In this document: in pieces, positions 44,009-53,840 of the stretch
How positions within the stretch are numbered: position 1 is the first letter of the stretch
Layout of the letters: each line of letters opens with the position of its first letter
Assembly (NCBI RefSeq): GCF_026340655.1
Contig: NZ_JAPEOZ010000001.1
Span: 434,001 to 498,000 of the forward strand
Length of the DNA: 64,000 nucleotides
Direction of reading: 5' to 3'
Source of the DNA: Streptomyces sp. NBC_01275
GTDB lineage: Bacteria > Actinomycetota > Actinomycetes > Streptomycetales > Streptomycetaceae
Program-made: the position numbers and the translations under genes
Notes under the pieces: model-generated
What the model was told of the DNA's origin: nothing
Databases searched by the model: none
What the model saw: the letters and a program-made list of their open reading frames with translations, nothing else

Positions 44009-45343
44009 TCACTTGCGGCCCGGGGTCCAGTTCATGCCCCACCCGTAGGCGTGGTCGACGGTACGCTGCGGGCTCACCCCGCGCTCGGGCACCAGATAGC
44101 GGGCCTCGCGCTGGACGACGAGGTCGCCGCCGGTGTTGGTGATCAGCGCGAGCGCGCACACCGTCGAGGGGACCGTGCACTCGTCCAGGGAGAAGTCGAT
44201 CGGGGCGCCGTACTGCGGGTGCAGGGTCACGGTGGCGTGCAGGTCGGCGAAGGAGCGGGCACCCTCGTAGACGGTCACGAAGACGAGGATGCGCCGGAAG
44301 TCTCTGAGGTGGTCGAGGTTGACGGTGAGGTTCTCGCCGCTCGACACGGCCCCGGTGCGGTCGTCGCCGTCGAGGTGGATGTACGGCGGCTGGTGCAGCG
44401 AGCCGAAGGCGTTGCCGAGGGCCTGGACGACGCCCTTGCGTCCGTCGGCGAGCTCGAACAGGGCGCACAGGTCGAGGTCGAGGTCGTTGTGCAGCGCGAC
44501 CGCGCGACCGCGCTTGCTGCCCCACCCCGAGAACTGCTTGCGCACCTCCCAGTTGAGGTTCACGCGCATCGCGCCCGAGGTGCCGCCCTGCTTGGCGAGC
44601 GACACCGACGGGGCGGCCTTGGTGAGCGTCACCTTGGTCAGCCGGACCGGTGCGGTGGGCTGGGCCGGCGGCGGGGGCTGGGGCGGGGCGTGGTGGACGG
44701 GCGGGGGCGCGGTGTACGGCGTCGAGGGCCACGGCTGCGTGGGCGGCGGCGGGGCCTGCGGCATCGGCGGGGGCGGCGGGACCGGGGCCGGCCGTGCGGC
44801 CGGCGGCGCCGTCTGCTGCGGTTCGTCGACGGTGATCCCGAAGTCGGTGGCCAGGCCTTCCAGGCCGCTGCCGTAGCCCTGTCCGACGGCCCGGAACTTC
44901 CAGGCGCCCTGGCGGCGGTAGAACTCGCCCAGCACGAAGGCCGTCTCGACGGTCGCGCCGGTGCTGTCGAACCGGGCCACGGAGGCGCCCTGCGCCGCGT
45001 CCCGCACCTCGATGTAGAGGTCCGGCACCTGGGCGAAGGCGCCCCCGTCGACGGAGGCGGCCAGGACGACGGTCTCGATCGCGGGCTCCACGCGCGCGAG
45101 ATCGACGAGCAGGGTGTCGGTCACCCGGCCGCCGGCGTCCCGTTTGCCCTCGTGGCGGACCGCGCCGGAGGAGTGCGCCGGCTGGTTGTAGAAGACGAAG
45201 TCGGCGTCGGAGCGGACCTTTCCGCCCACGAGCAGCAGCGCCGACGCGTCCGTGTCGGGCACGCCGGGGCCCGAGCGCCATCCGAGCTCGACCCGTAGTG
45301 CCGTCGTCGGCACAGGGACATTGGCCCCTTTCGACATTGACAT
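44009..45343 (-). CDS. TerD-family protein with two Ter domains and a Pro-rich linker
   Basis: A 444-residue protein starting [12 protein letters not shown]. The first TerD domain (~1-185) has [41 protein letters not shown] and [24 protein letters not shown] ~70-residue Pro/Ala linker follows, then a second, CABP-like domain (~255-435, with [69 protein letters not shown]). Ter domains bind calcium and appear in stress and tellurite-resistance clusters. It stands alone here. It is convergent with the glycosyltransferase gene. Confidence 0.9.
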   Translation of the reverse strand: MSMSKGANVPVPTTALRVELGWRSGPGVPDTDASALLLVGGKVRSDADFVFYNQPAHSSGAVRHEGKRDAGGRVTDTLLVDLARVEPAIETVVLAASVDGGAFAQVPDLYIEVRDAAQGASVARFDSTGATVETAFVLGEFYRRQGAWKFRAVGQGYGSGLEGLATDFGITVDEPQQTAPPAARPAPVPPPPPMPQAPPPPTQPWPSTPYTAPPPVHHAPPQPPPPAQPTAPVRLTKVTLTKAAPSVSLAKQGGTSGAMRVNLNWEVRKQFSGWGSKRGRAVALHNDLDLDLCALFELADGRKGVVQALGNAFGSLHQPPYIHLDGDDRTGAVSSGENLTVNLDHLRDFRRILVFVTVYEGARSFADLHATVTLHPQYGAPIDFSLDECTVPSTVCALALITNTGGDLVVQREARYLVPERGVSPQRTVDHAYGWGMNWTPGRK

Positions 45344-45651
45344 GTCCGCCCCCATCAGCTGTCTGTCGGTGCACCAGGCCGCACGTCCCGGTACCTCTCG
45401 GGTTTGTCTACCCCGCCAACCTATTGCGCGGGACGGCGAACGCCCACCGGCGGCACAGGATCGCGCCCGTCCGACCTCGTCCAACCGCTGGTAACCCGCC
45501 CGGAACTCGGCCTTTACACGATTTGAACGATGATTGTCGTCCTTTTTTCCCACGTTCGCTCGCATTGGCGCTCCAAGGCCCCTGCCGACACGGAAATCAA
45601 CCCTCTTATCGGTCTCCCCAACCAGCACATCGTGGGCTTAACTTATGTGCC
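45344..45651. other. Divergent intergenic region, TerD gene to DUF6643-like gene
   Basis: About 308 bp hold the promoters of both genes. The part 45490-45645 is AT-richer than its flanks. GGAACT (45501) and a GTT-poor stretch afterwards do not give a clean SigR match. No small gene or strong hairpin was recognised. Confidence 0.4.
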
Positions 45652-46086
45652 ATGACCTCCCCCCGCTCCACCTATGGCGGCGGCTACTACTCCGCCTCCT
45701 TCCCGGACACTCCGATCTACGACTCGCTCGTGGCCGAGCGGGGCACCCCGCAGATCGCCCCGATCCGGGTCCCCGCCGCGTACGACATGGGCGTCAGCAA
45801 CCTGCCCGCGTTGCCCTCGGCGCTGCCCGCCCTCCCGGCGGCCCCGTCCCAGCCCTTCTACGGCGGCTACCCGCAGGCGCAGCAGCCCGCCCCGCTGCAG
45901 CAGGCCCCCGCGGCGTACATCCCGCCGCAGGCCGCCGCGCCGCGCGGCTACCCCGGTCCCCAGGCGCAGCAGCCGCGCCCGGCGGGTCCCGGCACGGGCT
46001 ACGAGGCGATGCGCCCCGCGGCTCCCCGGCCCGCCGCGCCGCAGCAGTACCAGGACCCGTACAACCAGCAGTACCGCGGCTACTGA
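45652..46086 (+). CDS. Streptomyces conserved hypothetical protein (DUF6643-like), Pro/Gln-rich
   Basis: A 144-residue protein. The ordered N-terminal 45 residues (MTSPRSTYGGGYYSASFPDT, IYDSLVAERGTPQIAPIRVP) resemble a Streptomyces-restricted family that I associate with DUF6643. The rest is low-complexity Pro, Ala, Gln and Tyr ending QDPYNQQYRGY. It is likely a cytoplasmic, intrinsically disordered protein. No signal peptide. Function unknown. Confidence 0.75.
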   Translation: MTSPRSTYGGGYYSASFPDTPIYDSLVAERGTPQIAPIRVPAAYDMGVSNLPALPSALPALPAAPSQPFYGGYPQAQQPAPLQQAPAAYIPPQAAAPRGYPGPQAQQPRPAGPGTGYEAMRPAAPRPAAPQQYQDPYNQQYRGY

Positions 46087-46127
46087 GCCCACCCGGGGTC
46101 GTCCGTGCCGGCTGGCAGGATGACTCC

Positions 46128-46952
46128 ATGGGGAACGCGCAGCTGCTGTCGATTCACGTCCATCCGGTCAAGGCGTTCCGGGGTCTGACGCTCCGGAAGG
46201 CCGTCGTGGAGCCCTGGGGGCTGGCCGGAGACCGACGGTGGGCGTTGATCGACGACGGGGGAAAGGTCGTCACACAACGTCAGCAGCCGCGCCTCGCGCT
46301 GGCCGCCGCCGAGCCTCTGCCCGGCGGCGGCGTCCGGCTGTCCGCGCCCGGTCTGGAGCCGCTGTCCGTGGCGGCGCCCGATCCGGTGGGCACGGTCTCG
46401 GTGGAGATCTTCCGCGACAAGGTGGAGGGGGTTCTCGCGGACTCCGTCGCGCACGCCTGGTGCAGCGCCCACGTCGGCGCCGAGGTGCGTCTGGTGCACA
46501 TGGACGACCCCGCGACACGCCGGCCCGTCGACCCGGACCACGCGCTGCCCGGCGAGACCGTGACCTTCGCCGACGGATATCCGCTGCTGGTCGCCGCGGC
46601 CTCCTCGCTCGACGCCCTCAACTCGCTGATCGCGCAGGGCGAGCACGCCGCGGAGGGCCCGCTGCCGATGGACCGGTTCCGGCCGAACGCGGTCGTGGCG
46701 GGCACCGGCCCCTGGGCCGAGGACGGCTGGTCCCGTCTGGAGATCGGCGAGGTGCCCTTCCGGGTCGCCAAGCCCTGCGGGCGGTGCGTCGTGACCACCA
46801 CCGACCAGACCACCGCGGGGCGCGGCAAGGAGCCTCTGCACACCCTCGGCCGACATCGCCGGATCGGCGGCAAGCTGGTCTTCGGGCAGAATCTGGTGCC
46901 CCTGTCCCGCGGCACGATCCGGGTCGGCGATCCGGTCCGCGTGATCGAGTAG
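46128..46952 (+). CDS. MOSC domain-containing protein
   Basis: A 274-residue protein with an N-terminal MOSC beta-barrel (LLSIHVHPVKAFRGLTLRKA, PWGLAGDRRWALIDDGG, VTQRQQPRLALAAAE) and the MOSC core (~110-270) with RFRPNAVVAGTGPWAEDGW and the conserved cysteine in VAKPCGRCVVTTTDQTT. This is the YcbX/mARC-like type, which binds the molybdenum cofactor and reduces N-hydroxylated compounds. ATG at 46128 follows GGCAGGA. The Cys in PCGRC is the expected Mo ligand. Confidence 0.9.
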   Translation: MGNAQLLSIHVHPVKAFRGLTLRKAVVEPWGLAGDRRWALIDDGGKVVTQRQQPRLALAAAEPLPGGGVRLSAPGLEPLSVAAPDPVGTVSVEIFRDKVEGVLADSVAHAWCSAHVGAEVRLVHMDDPATRRPVDPDHALPGETVTFADGYPLLVAAASSLDALNSLIAQGEHAAEGPLPMDRFRPNAVVAGTGPWAEDGWSRLEIGEVPFRVAKPCGRCVVTTTDQTTAGRGKEPLHTLGRHRRIGGKLVFGQNLVPLSRGTIRVGDPVRVIE

Positions 46953-47121
46953 ATCGTGACCGAGTGGATCCGGTCGCGGGTGCGGTGGATCCGGCCGTGT
47001 TCCGCGGCGACGCGACGCCGCGGGAACCTCCGCCCGGCCCCGAAGCGTTGGGCTGTCGTGAGAAGTTCATGAAAGGTCCCGGCAACAGGTGATTTCGCTC
47101 TCTCTTTGACCGGGCCCGCGC

Positions 47122-47778
47122 GTGAACGACTCCGACGGGGGTTATCACGGAGCGGGAAGGGGGTGCGGGACGGTGCGAGCAATCGGCGGACTCCGACGCT
47201 GGCGGCACAACCCGCTGCGTCGTACGACGGATCTGGTCGAGGCGTGGGTGGCGCTGTCGGCCCTGCTGCTCATCCTGCTCGTCGCGCCCGTCGTGGGCGC
47301 CCTGGTCGGCGAGGTCGCGCAGGACACCCTGCAACGGACGGTCCGCGAACAGCGCCAGTCCCGCCACGAGGTCACGGCCAGCGTCGTCCGCACGCTGGGC
47401 GGTTCACCGCTGGAGGCGGACCCCGAGACACCCTCCGGGCGGGACGAGCGGGCCCGTGTCGTCGCCGACTGGACCGCCCCGGACGGCACCGCGCAGCACG
47501 GCACGGTCCTGGCCGGCCTCAGAGTGCCGCACCGCGGCGACCACTTCGCGATATGGACGGACGAGCACGGCCGGCCGGCCGCCCGGCCGCTGGACTCCGC
47601 CACGGCGACGACGCACGCCGTCCTCGCCGGGTTCGGCGCGGCCCTGCTCACCGCCGGAGCGGTCGAGGGCGCCCGACGGGTGATCGTCTGGCGCATGGTC
47701 CGCCGCCGGTACGCCCGTTGGGACCAGGCATGGGACCGGGCGGGCCCGGACTGGGGCCGCACCGGCGCCGGCAGCTGA
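47122..47778 (+). CDS. Rv1733c-like membrane protein
   Basis: A 218-residue protein with RWRHNPLRRTTDLVEAW at the N-terminus and two membrane helices (VALSALLLILLVAPVVGALVG and AVLAGFGAALLTAGAVEG) flanking an external domain of ~100 residues. This is the layout of the Rv1733c family of mycobacterial and streptomycete membrane proteins of unknown role. GTG at 47122 or 47173 are alternative starts; the second follows a purine-rich stretch. The gap 46953-47121 holds no recognisable gene. Confidence 0.8.
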   Translation: MNDSDGGYHGAGRGCGTVRAIGGLRRWRHNPLRRTTDLVEAWVALSALLLILLVAPVVGALVGEVAQDTLQRTVREQRQSRHEVTASVVRTLGGSPLEADPETPSGRDERARVVADWTAPDGTAQHGTVLAGLRVPHRGDHFAIWTDEHGRPAARPLDSATATTHAVLAGFGAALLTAGAVEGARRVIVWRMVRRRYARWDQAWDRAGPDWGRTGAGS

Positions 47779-47886
47779 CGGCCTTCCCTCTCTGGTCAAC
47801 CCACCACCCGCGCGCACGCTACGGTGGACCGGCCGAAGCATTCGGGCATCAACCCGTGTACGACAAGGTGGGGGCACAGCAACGCC

Positions 47887-50325
47887 ATGGCACAGGGCAC
47901 GGTCCAGGTGACGCACACCGGCACATCGAGGTGGCGGCGCCGCACGGGTGAGTACGCATCGCTCGCCGCCGCCCTGGAGGCCGCGGCCGAGGGCGACGTC
48001 CTCACCATCGCTCCCGGCACCTATCGGGAGAACCTCGTCGTGCAGCGGTCGGTGACCCTGCGCGGCCCGGAGGGCTCCCCCGGTTCCGTGCGCATCGCGC
48101 CCCTGGACGGGGTGCCGTTGACCGTTCGGGCCTCCGCGGTGGTGCAGGACCTGCACGTGGAGGGCCAGGACGCGGCCGCGCCCGCGGTGCTCGTCGAGGA
48201 GGGCACGCCCGAGCTGCTGGACCTGCGGATCGTGACACGGTCCGCGGCCGGCATCGAGGTGCGCGACCGCGCCCGCCCGACGGTCCGGCGGTGCACGGTC
48301 GACAATCCGGCGGGCATCGGCATCGCCGTGGTCGAGGGCGGCGGCGGGGTCTTCGAGGAGTGCGAGGTCGTCGCCGCAGGTCAGGCCGGCGTCGCCGTGC
48401 GCGGCGGCGGGCATCCCCGGCTGGAGCGCTGCCGGATCCACCACGCCTCGGGGCCGGGGCTGAGCGCGACCGGCGACAACTCCGCGCTGGAGGCGGTGGG
48501 CTGCGAGGTCTACGAGGTCCGCGGCAGCGGCGTCCAGATCACGGCCAGGGCCAGCGCGCACCTCACCGACTGCGACGTCCACCGCACCACCGCCGACGGC
48601 GTCACGCTCGACACGGACGCGGTGGTCACGCTGGCCGACTGCCGGATCCACGACATCCCGGAGAACGCGATCGACCTGCGCTCCCGCTCCGTTCTGACGC
48701 TCACGCGCACCACGGTGCGTCAGTTCGGGCGCAACGGGCTGTCGGTGTGGGACCCGGGCACGCGCGTGGACGCCAACCAGTGCGAGATCTTCGACAGCAC
48801 CGGCGACTATCCGGCCGTCTGGGTCAGCGACGGCGCGACCGTGGTGCTGGACTCCTGCCGGGTGCACGACGTGCCGGACGCCCTGTTCGTCCTCGACCGC
48901 GGCTCCCGCGCGGACGTCGTCGACAGCGATCTCTCCCAGGTGCGCAACACGGCCGTGTCGGTGAGCGACGGCGCGACCGCCCAGCTCGACGACTGCCGGA
49001 TCCGGGACGCGGCGACCGGCGCGTGGTTCCGCGACCACGGCAGCGGCGGCACCCTCAACAACTGCACCGTGGACGGCACCCAGACCGGCGTGATCGTCAC
49101 CAAGGGCGCCGACCCCACCGTCGAGCGCTGCACGGTCGACTCCCCCGCCGAGGCCGGCTTCTATGTGTCGGCCGGCGGCCGCGGCAGCTTCCTGAACTGC
49201 CGTGTCACCAACAGCGGCGGCTACGGCTTCCACGTGATAGACGGCAGCCGTACGACGCTGCGCAGATGCCGTACGGAGCGCTGCGCGCGCGGGGGCTACG
49301 AGTTCGCGGACGCCGGCGCCGACGCCACGCCCGGATCGGGGCCCGTGGTCGAGGACTGCACGAGCGACGAGAGCGCGGGCGTACGGACGCCGGCCTCGTC
49401 GACGGCGGCCGTGCTGACGAGCGCCCAGTCGCCGGGGCTGCTCGGCACGCTCCCCGAGCAGCGCGTGCTGCCGGAGCCGCAGCCCGCCTCCGCCTTGGAG
49501 GCGGAGACATCGGTGCGGACGTCGAAGGACGTGCTGGGCGAACTGGACACGCTGGTCGGCCTGGAGAGCGTCAAGCGCGAGGTGCGGGCGCTGATCGACA
49601 TGATCGAGGTGGGCCGCCGCCGGCAGCAGGCGGGCCTCAAGGCCGCCTCCGTCAAGCGGCATCTGGTCTTCACCGGCTCCCCCGGCACCGGCAAGACGAC
49701 GGTCGCCCGGCTCTACGGCGAGATCCTGGCCGCCCTCGACGTCCTGGAGAAGGGCCATCTCGTCGAGGTGTCCCGCGTCGACCTGGTCGGCGAGCACATC
49801 GGCTCCACGGCGATCCGCACCCAGGAGGCCTTCCAGCGGGCTCACGGCGGAGTGCTCTTCATCGACGAGGCGTACGCGCTGTCGCCGGAGGACGCGGGGC
49901 GTGACTTCGGCAAGGAGGCCATCGACACGCTCGTGAAGCTGATGGAGGACCAGCGGGACGCCGTAGTCGTGATCGTCGCGGGCTACACGGCCGAGATGGA
50001 GCGCTTCCTGTCGGTCAACCCCGGTGTGGCGTCCCGTTTCTCACGGACCATCACCTTCGGCGACTACGGTCCCGAGGAGCTGCTGCGGATCGTGGAGCAG
50101 CAGGCCGAGGAGCACGAGTACCGGCTCGCGCCGGGCGTCGCCGAGGCTCTCCTGAAGTACTTCACGGAGTTGCCGAAGGGCCCCGCCTTCGGCAACGGCC
50201 GTACCGCGCGCCAGACGTTCGAGGCGATGGTGGAGCGGCATGCGAGCCGGGTCGCCCAGGTCGTGGAGCCGAGCACGGACGACCTGACCCTGCTGTACGC
50301 GGAGGACCTCCCCGAACTGCCCTGA
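47887..50325 (+). CDS. Right-handed beta-helix protein fused to a CbxX/EccA-type AAA+ ATPase
   Basis: An 812-residue cytoplasmic protein. Residues ~20-480 are a long series of ~22-residue parallel beta-helix rungs with recurring motifs of the type V-x-x-C-x-I/V-H (LERCRIHHASGPGLSATGDN, LADCRIHDIPENAIDL). A linker (~490-540) leads to a CbxX/CfxQ-type AAA+ domain (~545-800): GSPGTGKTTVARLYGEI near 597 is Walker A and GVLFIDEAYAL near 654 is Walker B, then VASRFSRTITFGDY. EccA of type VII secretion has this ATPase type but a TPR N-terminus. No ESX genes are near. No signal peptide. Fusion partner role unknown. Confidence 0.9.
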   Translation: MAQGTVQVTHTGTSRWRRRTGEYASLAAALEAAAEGDVLTIAPGTYRENLVVQRSVTLRGPEGSPGSVRIAPLDGVPLTVRASAVVQDLHVEGQDAAAPAVLVEEGTPELLDLRIVTRSAAGIEVRDRARPTVRRCTVDNPAGIGIAVVEGGGGVFEECEVVAAGQAGVAVRGGGHPRLERCRIHHASGPGLSATGDNSALEAVGCEVYEVRGSGVQITARASAHLTDCDVHRTTADGVTLDTDAVVTLADCRIHDIPENAIDLRSRSVLTLTRTTVRQFGRNGLSVWDPGTRVDANQCEIFDSTGDYPAVWVSDGATVVLDSCRVHDVPDALFVLDRGSRADVVDSDLSQVRNTAVSVSDGATAQLDDCRIRDAATGAWFRDHGSGGTLNNCTVDGTQTGVIVTKGADPTVERCTVDSPAEAGFYVSAGGRGSFLNCRVTNSGGYGFHVIDGSRTTLRRCRTERCARGGYEFADAGADATPGSGPVVEDCTSDESAGVRTPASSTAAVLTSAQSPGLLGTLPEQRVLPEPQPASALEAETSVRTSKDVLGELDTLVGLESVKREVRALIDMIEVGRRRQQAGLKAASVKRHLVFTGSPGTGKTTVARLYGEILAALDVLEKGHLVEVSRVDLVGEHIGSTAIRTQEAFQRAHGGVLFIDEAYALSPEDAGRDFGKEAIDTLVKLMEDQRDAVVVIVAGYTAEMERFLSVNPGVASRFSRTITFGDYGPEELLRIVEQQAEEHEYRLAPGVAEALLKYFTELPKGPAFGNGRTARQTFEAMVERHASRVAQVVEPSTDDLTLLYAEDLPELP

Positions 50326-50354
50326 CCCGCTGGCCCGCTGGCCTCCTGTTCCGC

Positions 50355-52664
50355 TCAGGTGCGCTGGAGGGGTACCTCCGCTCTCAGCCGCGCCAGCAGC
50401 AGCCGTCGTTCCTCCGCGAAGGCCGGGTCCGCCTGGTAGTCGGAGTGGCCCAGGACGGGCGCGGGCAGCGGGTGTTCCTCGGTGCGGCCGTACGCCAGCG
50501 GGTCGGCGAGGGGCGCGCGGTCCACCTCGGGGCCGTGCTCGTCGCCGGGCACCCGTACGGGTCCGCCGATCGGGTCGGTGAGCCGGTACAGGTTGCGCCA
50601 GCAGTCGATGTCCTGGTGGAGGGCGGCGAGTGCGGCCGGGCCGAAGTGGGCGGGGAACCAGCGGCCGTAGAGGCGCTCGATCGGGGAGCCGTAGGTGAGC
50701 AGGGCGACCCGGCTGCGGTCGGAGGGTTTGAGCTGCCAGGCCGCGGCGGCCGCGAGGACGCTGCCCTGGGAGTGGCCGGAGATGATCAGACGGCCGCCGG
50801 TGGCGCGGGTCCAGGTGGCGATGCGCCAGGTCAGGTCGGGCACCGCGCGCTCGGCGTAGCAGGGCGGGGCGAAGGGGTGGGCGGCGCGTGGCCAGAAGGT
50901 GCCGACGTCCCAGAGGATGCCGATGGTGCGCCGGGCGGAGGCGTCCTTGTAGGCGCGCCGTCCCCAGGTGACGAAGAGCAGGAAGCCGAGCCCGATCAGC
51001 CAGGAGCCGAGCGCCTGTGCGGCCTGGGCGACCCCCTGGACCAGTGCCGGGGCGTCCCGTGTGGCTCCGACCGGGGTCTGCCCGTCGGCGAACGCGCCGA
51101 CGAGGGCGCCCGCGCCGAGCAGCAGGGTCGCGGCGGCGGTGACGGCGACGAGGAGCGGGCCCCGGTCGGTGAGCGCGGCCATCGCGCGGGCGCGGGCGAT
51201 CCGGCCGGTCCGGGCCGCATCGCCGGGCTCGGCGTCGTACTCGCGGGCCACCGCCGCGCGCTCGGCCCGGGTCAGTCGCCAGGTGCGGCGGCCGAGCAGC
51301 CCGCACACCACGAGCAGGACGACGAGCAGCACCGGGATCACGGACGCCTGCCAGGTCAGCAGGACCGGCGGGCCGTCGAGGGAGGTCCCGGTGCCGTCCA
51401 GCCAGTCCGAGACCCGCTGGGACACCCCGCCGGACATCACCCCGCCGAGCGCGCAGGCCAGCATCGCGACGGCGGGCCCCCCGAGACCGCGCAGCGCACA
51501 GCGCTCCTCGCCGGCGCCGGCGCATGCCGAAGAGGTGCGGTGCAGGACATGCGCGACCACGGCGAGCGCGATCACCAGCGCGCCCTGGGCCAGGGCGATT
51601 CCACCGAAGGTCGTGTCGCCCGGGAGCCGGCCGGCGGAGCGCCAGCCGGGGCGCTCCCATCCCGCGTACACGAGGGTGAGAGCGAGCAGGACGAGGGCGG
51701 TCAGCGGCAGGCGGTGCACGAGGCGGGCGTCGATACGGCGGTCCAGGCGGCGGTCGCTGCGGCCGCGGCGGCAGACCACCCACACCACGGCGAGCGCACT
51801 GCCGGCCAGCGCGAGTTCCAGGAGCCGGCCGAGGCCGTCGAGGAGGGCGGGGCCGCCGGTCCTGTGGTCCTGGCGGGCTGCCGCGGTGCCGACGGCCGCG
51901 GCCACCGTCAGCAGTCCCGCCGCGGTGTGCGCGGCGCGCAGCCGGGCCACCAGCCGGCGCCCGAACCAGAAGCCGGGTCGGCTCAGCGCGGTCTGGCCGG
52001 GCCGGTTCTCGGGCTCGGGCGCGCGGCGCGGGGGTTCCTGGGACTCGTACGCCCGCCAGGTGCGGTGGGAGAGGTACCAGAGCAGGCCGGTGAGGGCGGT
52101 GGGGACCAGGGCCGCGAGGGCGAGGCGGCGGCCGGGGGCGCTCCACCAGCCGCCGTCCGAGACCGTGGGCGAGAGGAAGCCGAGCCAGGAGTGGCGCTCG
52201 GCGCACGCGGCCGTGCCCGCGCACTGCCAGGCGGTCAGGTCGAGGGCGACCTCGCAGGCCGCGGCGACGAGCAGCACGGTCAGGCTCAGGCCCGCGAGCC
52301 GCACGAGCAGTCCGTACAGGCGGACCCCGCGGGCGCCTTCGCGGGCGGCGGGGCGCATCCAGTGGGCGAGGTTGACCACCATGAACGGCAGGAGCAGCAG
52401 CCACAGGGCGCGGGTGCCGTTGCCGGAGGTGAGGTTGCACCAGACGTAGGCCTCGGGCACCGGTGCGCCGCGGTCGCCGTCGGTCGCGCCGGCGTCGGCC
52501 GCGGTGTCCGCGGTGACGTCGGCGGCGCGCCGGAAGACGGCCGCCGTGTCGTCGCCGGTGATCCGCACGGTGCGCGGATCGTTCAGCATCTTCTCCGGCG
52601 TGGCCCCGCCCACGCCGTGCACCCGGAGTTCCAGGGCCGCTCTGTCCGCAGAGGCAGGTTCCAC
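50355..52664 (-). CDS. Large integral membrane protein with alpha/beta-hydrolase motif
   Basis: About 769 residues from GTG at 52664, which lies 9 nt after GGGGGAA; a GTG at 52673 is too close to it. The N-terminus ELRVHGVGGATPEKMLNDP contains an H-G-V-G-G like the oxyanion region of lipases. At least ten membrane segments follow. Near residue 630 RLIISGHSQGSVLAAAAAW provides the nucleophile elbow G-H-S-Q-G. Later YGSPIERLYGRWFPAHFG and QDIDCWRNLYRLTDPIGGPV are conserved-looking. I infer a membrane-embedded esterase or lipase; substrate unknown. Divergent from the DeoR gene. Confidence 0.75.
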   Translation of the reverse strand: MEPASADRAALELRVHGVGGATPEKMLNDPRTVRITGDDTAAVFRRAADVTADTAADAGATDGDRGAPVPEAYVWCNLTSGNGTRALWLLLLPFMVVNLAHWMRPAAREGARGVRLYGLLVRLAGLSLTVLLVAAACEVALDLTAWQCAGTAACAERHSWLGFLSPTVSDGGWWSAPGRRLALAALVPTALTGLLWYLSHRTWRAYESQEPPRRAPEPENRPGQTALSRPGFWFGRRLVARLRAAHTAAGLLTVAAAVGTAAARQDHRTGGPALLDGLGRLLELALAGSALAVVWVVCRRGRSDRRLDRRIDARLVHRLPLTALVLLALTLVYAGWERPGWRSAGRLPGDTTFGGIALAQGALVIALAVVAHVLHRTSSACAGAGEERCALRGLGGPAVAMLACALGGVMSGGVSQRVSDWLDGTGTSLDGPPVLLTWQASVIPVLLVVLLVVCGLLGRRTWRLTRAERAAVAREYDAEPGDAARTGRIARARAMAALTDRGPLLVAVTAAATLLLGAGALVGAFADGQTPVGATRDAPALVQGVAQAAQALGSWLIGLGFLLFVTWGRRAYKDASARRTIGILWDVGTFWPRAAHPFAPPCYAERAVPDLTWRIATWTRATGGRLIISGHSQGSVLAAAAAWQLKPSDRSRVALLTYGSPIERLYGRWFPAHFGPAALAALHQDIDCWRNLYRLTDPIGGPVRVPGDEHGPEVDRAPLADPLAYGRTEEHPLPAPVLGHSDYQADPAFAEERRLLLARLRAEVPLQRT

Positions 52665-52943
52665 CGTTCGCACTTCCCCCGTGACACGCCGTCGTCATGT
52701 GTCCGCGCGGGCACAGGATCTCCGCTGCGCGGGCGTCCTAACCCTGATGCCGTGAAATCTCCCCGATCCGTGTCACAGCCTCCGCACAGCTCGCTGATGG
52801 CATGCACGCGTCGGGGCGGTGGCACGGTGGTCGGGCCGTCGTGCGAGGATGGGACGCCCGCGCACCGCCGCGCGGTGGGAATATCCTCGTCAGAGCAGGT
52901 GAGCGGGCCTGTCGGACGGTTGAGGGAAAGGACCGGAGCGTAC

Positions 52944-53783
52944 GTGAGTGAGAATCAGAACCTCCTCGCGGAGCAGCGCCGCGCCCTGATCCTGGACGAG
53001 GTACGGCGTCGTGGCGGCGTCCGGGTCAACGAGCTGACCCGCAAGCTCGGCGTGTCGGACATGACGGTCCGCCGCGACCTCGACGCGCTGGCCCGCCAGG
53101 GCGTCCTGGAGAAGGTGCACGGCGGTGCGGTGCCGGTCGTGGAGGCGAGCACCCATGAGCCCGGTTTCGAGGCGAAGTCGGGGCTGGAGCTGACCGCCAA
53201 GGAGGACATCGCGCGGGCGGCGGCCGCGCTGGTGGCCCCGGGCAGCGCGATCGCGCTGTCGGGCGGTACGACGACGTACGCGCTGGCGCATCACCTGGTG
53301 GACGTGGCGGACCTGACCGTGGTGACCAACTCGGTGCGGGTGGCCGACGTCTTCCACGTGGCGCAGCGCACCTCGGGTCAGCGGCAGGGCGCGGCGACGG
53401 TCGTGCTGACCGGCGGGGTGCGCACGCCGTCCGACTCGCTGGTGGGCCCGGTCGCCGACCAGGCGATCGCCGCGCTCCACTTCGACCTGCTGTTTCTCGG
53501 CGTGCACGGGATATCGGCCGAGGCGGGGCTGTCGACGCCCAACCTGGCGGAGGCCGAGACCAACCGGCGGCTCGTGCAGTCGGCGCGCCGGGTCGTGGTG
53601 GTCGCCGACCACACCAAGTGGGGTGTGGTGGGCCTGAGTTCGTTCGCGACGCTGGAGCAGGTCGACACGCTGGTGACGGACGCCGGGCTGCCGGGCGCGG
53701 CGCGCGCGGAGATCTCCGAGCATCTGCGGCGGCTGGTGGTCGCGGGCGAGTCCGACGAGTCCGACCTGGGTGCAGACATCTGA
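52944..53783 (+). CDS. DeoR/GlpR-family transcriptional regulator
   Basis: A 279-residue regulator. The N-terminal HTH (AEQRRALILDEVRRRGGVRV, NELTRKLGVSDMTVRRDLDA, LARQGVLEKVHGGAV) is classic. The C-terminal sugar-phosphate-sensing domain shows IALSGGTTTYALAHHLVD, LTVVTNSVRVADVF, VLTGGVRTPSDSLVGPVAD and LSTPNLAEAETNRRLVQSA. Many such regulators control sugar phosphotransferase or kinase operons; no such genes are adjacent. GTG at 52944 is chosen. The 280-bp region upstream, shared with the hydrolase gene, shows no clear operator. Confidence 0.92.
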   Translation: MSENQNLLAEQRRALILDEVRRRGGVRVNELTRKLGVSDMTVRRDLDALARQGVLEKVHGGAVPVVEASTHEPGFEAKSGLELTAKEDIARAAAALVAPGSAIALSGGTTTYALAHHLVDVADLTVVTNSVRVADVFHVAQRTSGQRQGAATVVLTGGVRTPSDSLVGPVADQAIAALHFDLLFLGVHGISAEAGLSTPNLAEAETNRRLVQSARRVVVVADHTKWGVVGLSSFATLEQVDTLVTDAGLPGAARAEISEHLRRLVVAGESDESDLGADI

Positions 53784-53840
53784 CGGGTCGGCGGCTAGGG
53801 TGGCGCCCCCGTTTTTCCTCGTCCTGAGGAGGTAGCGCGC

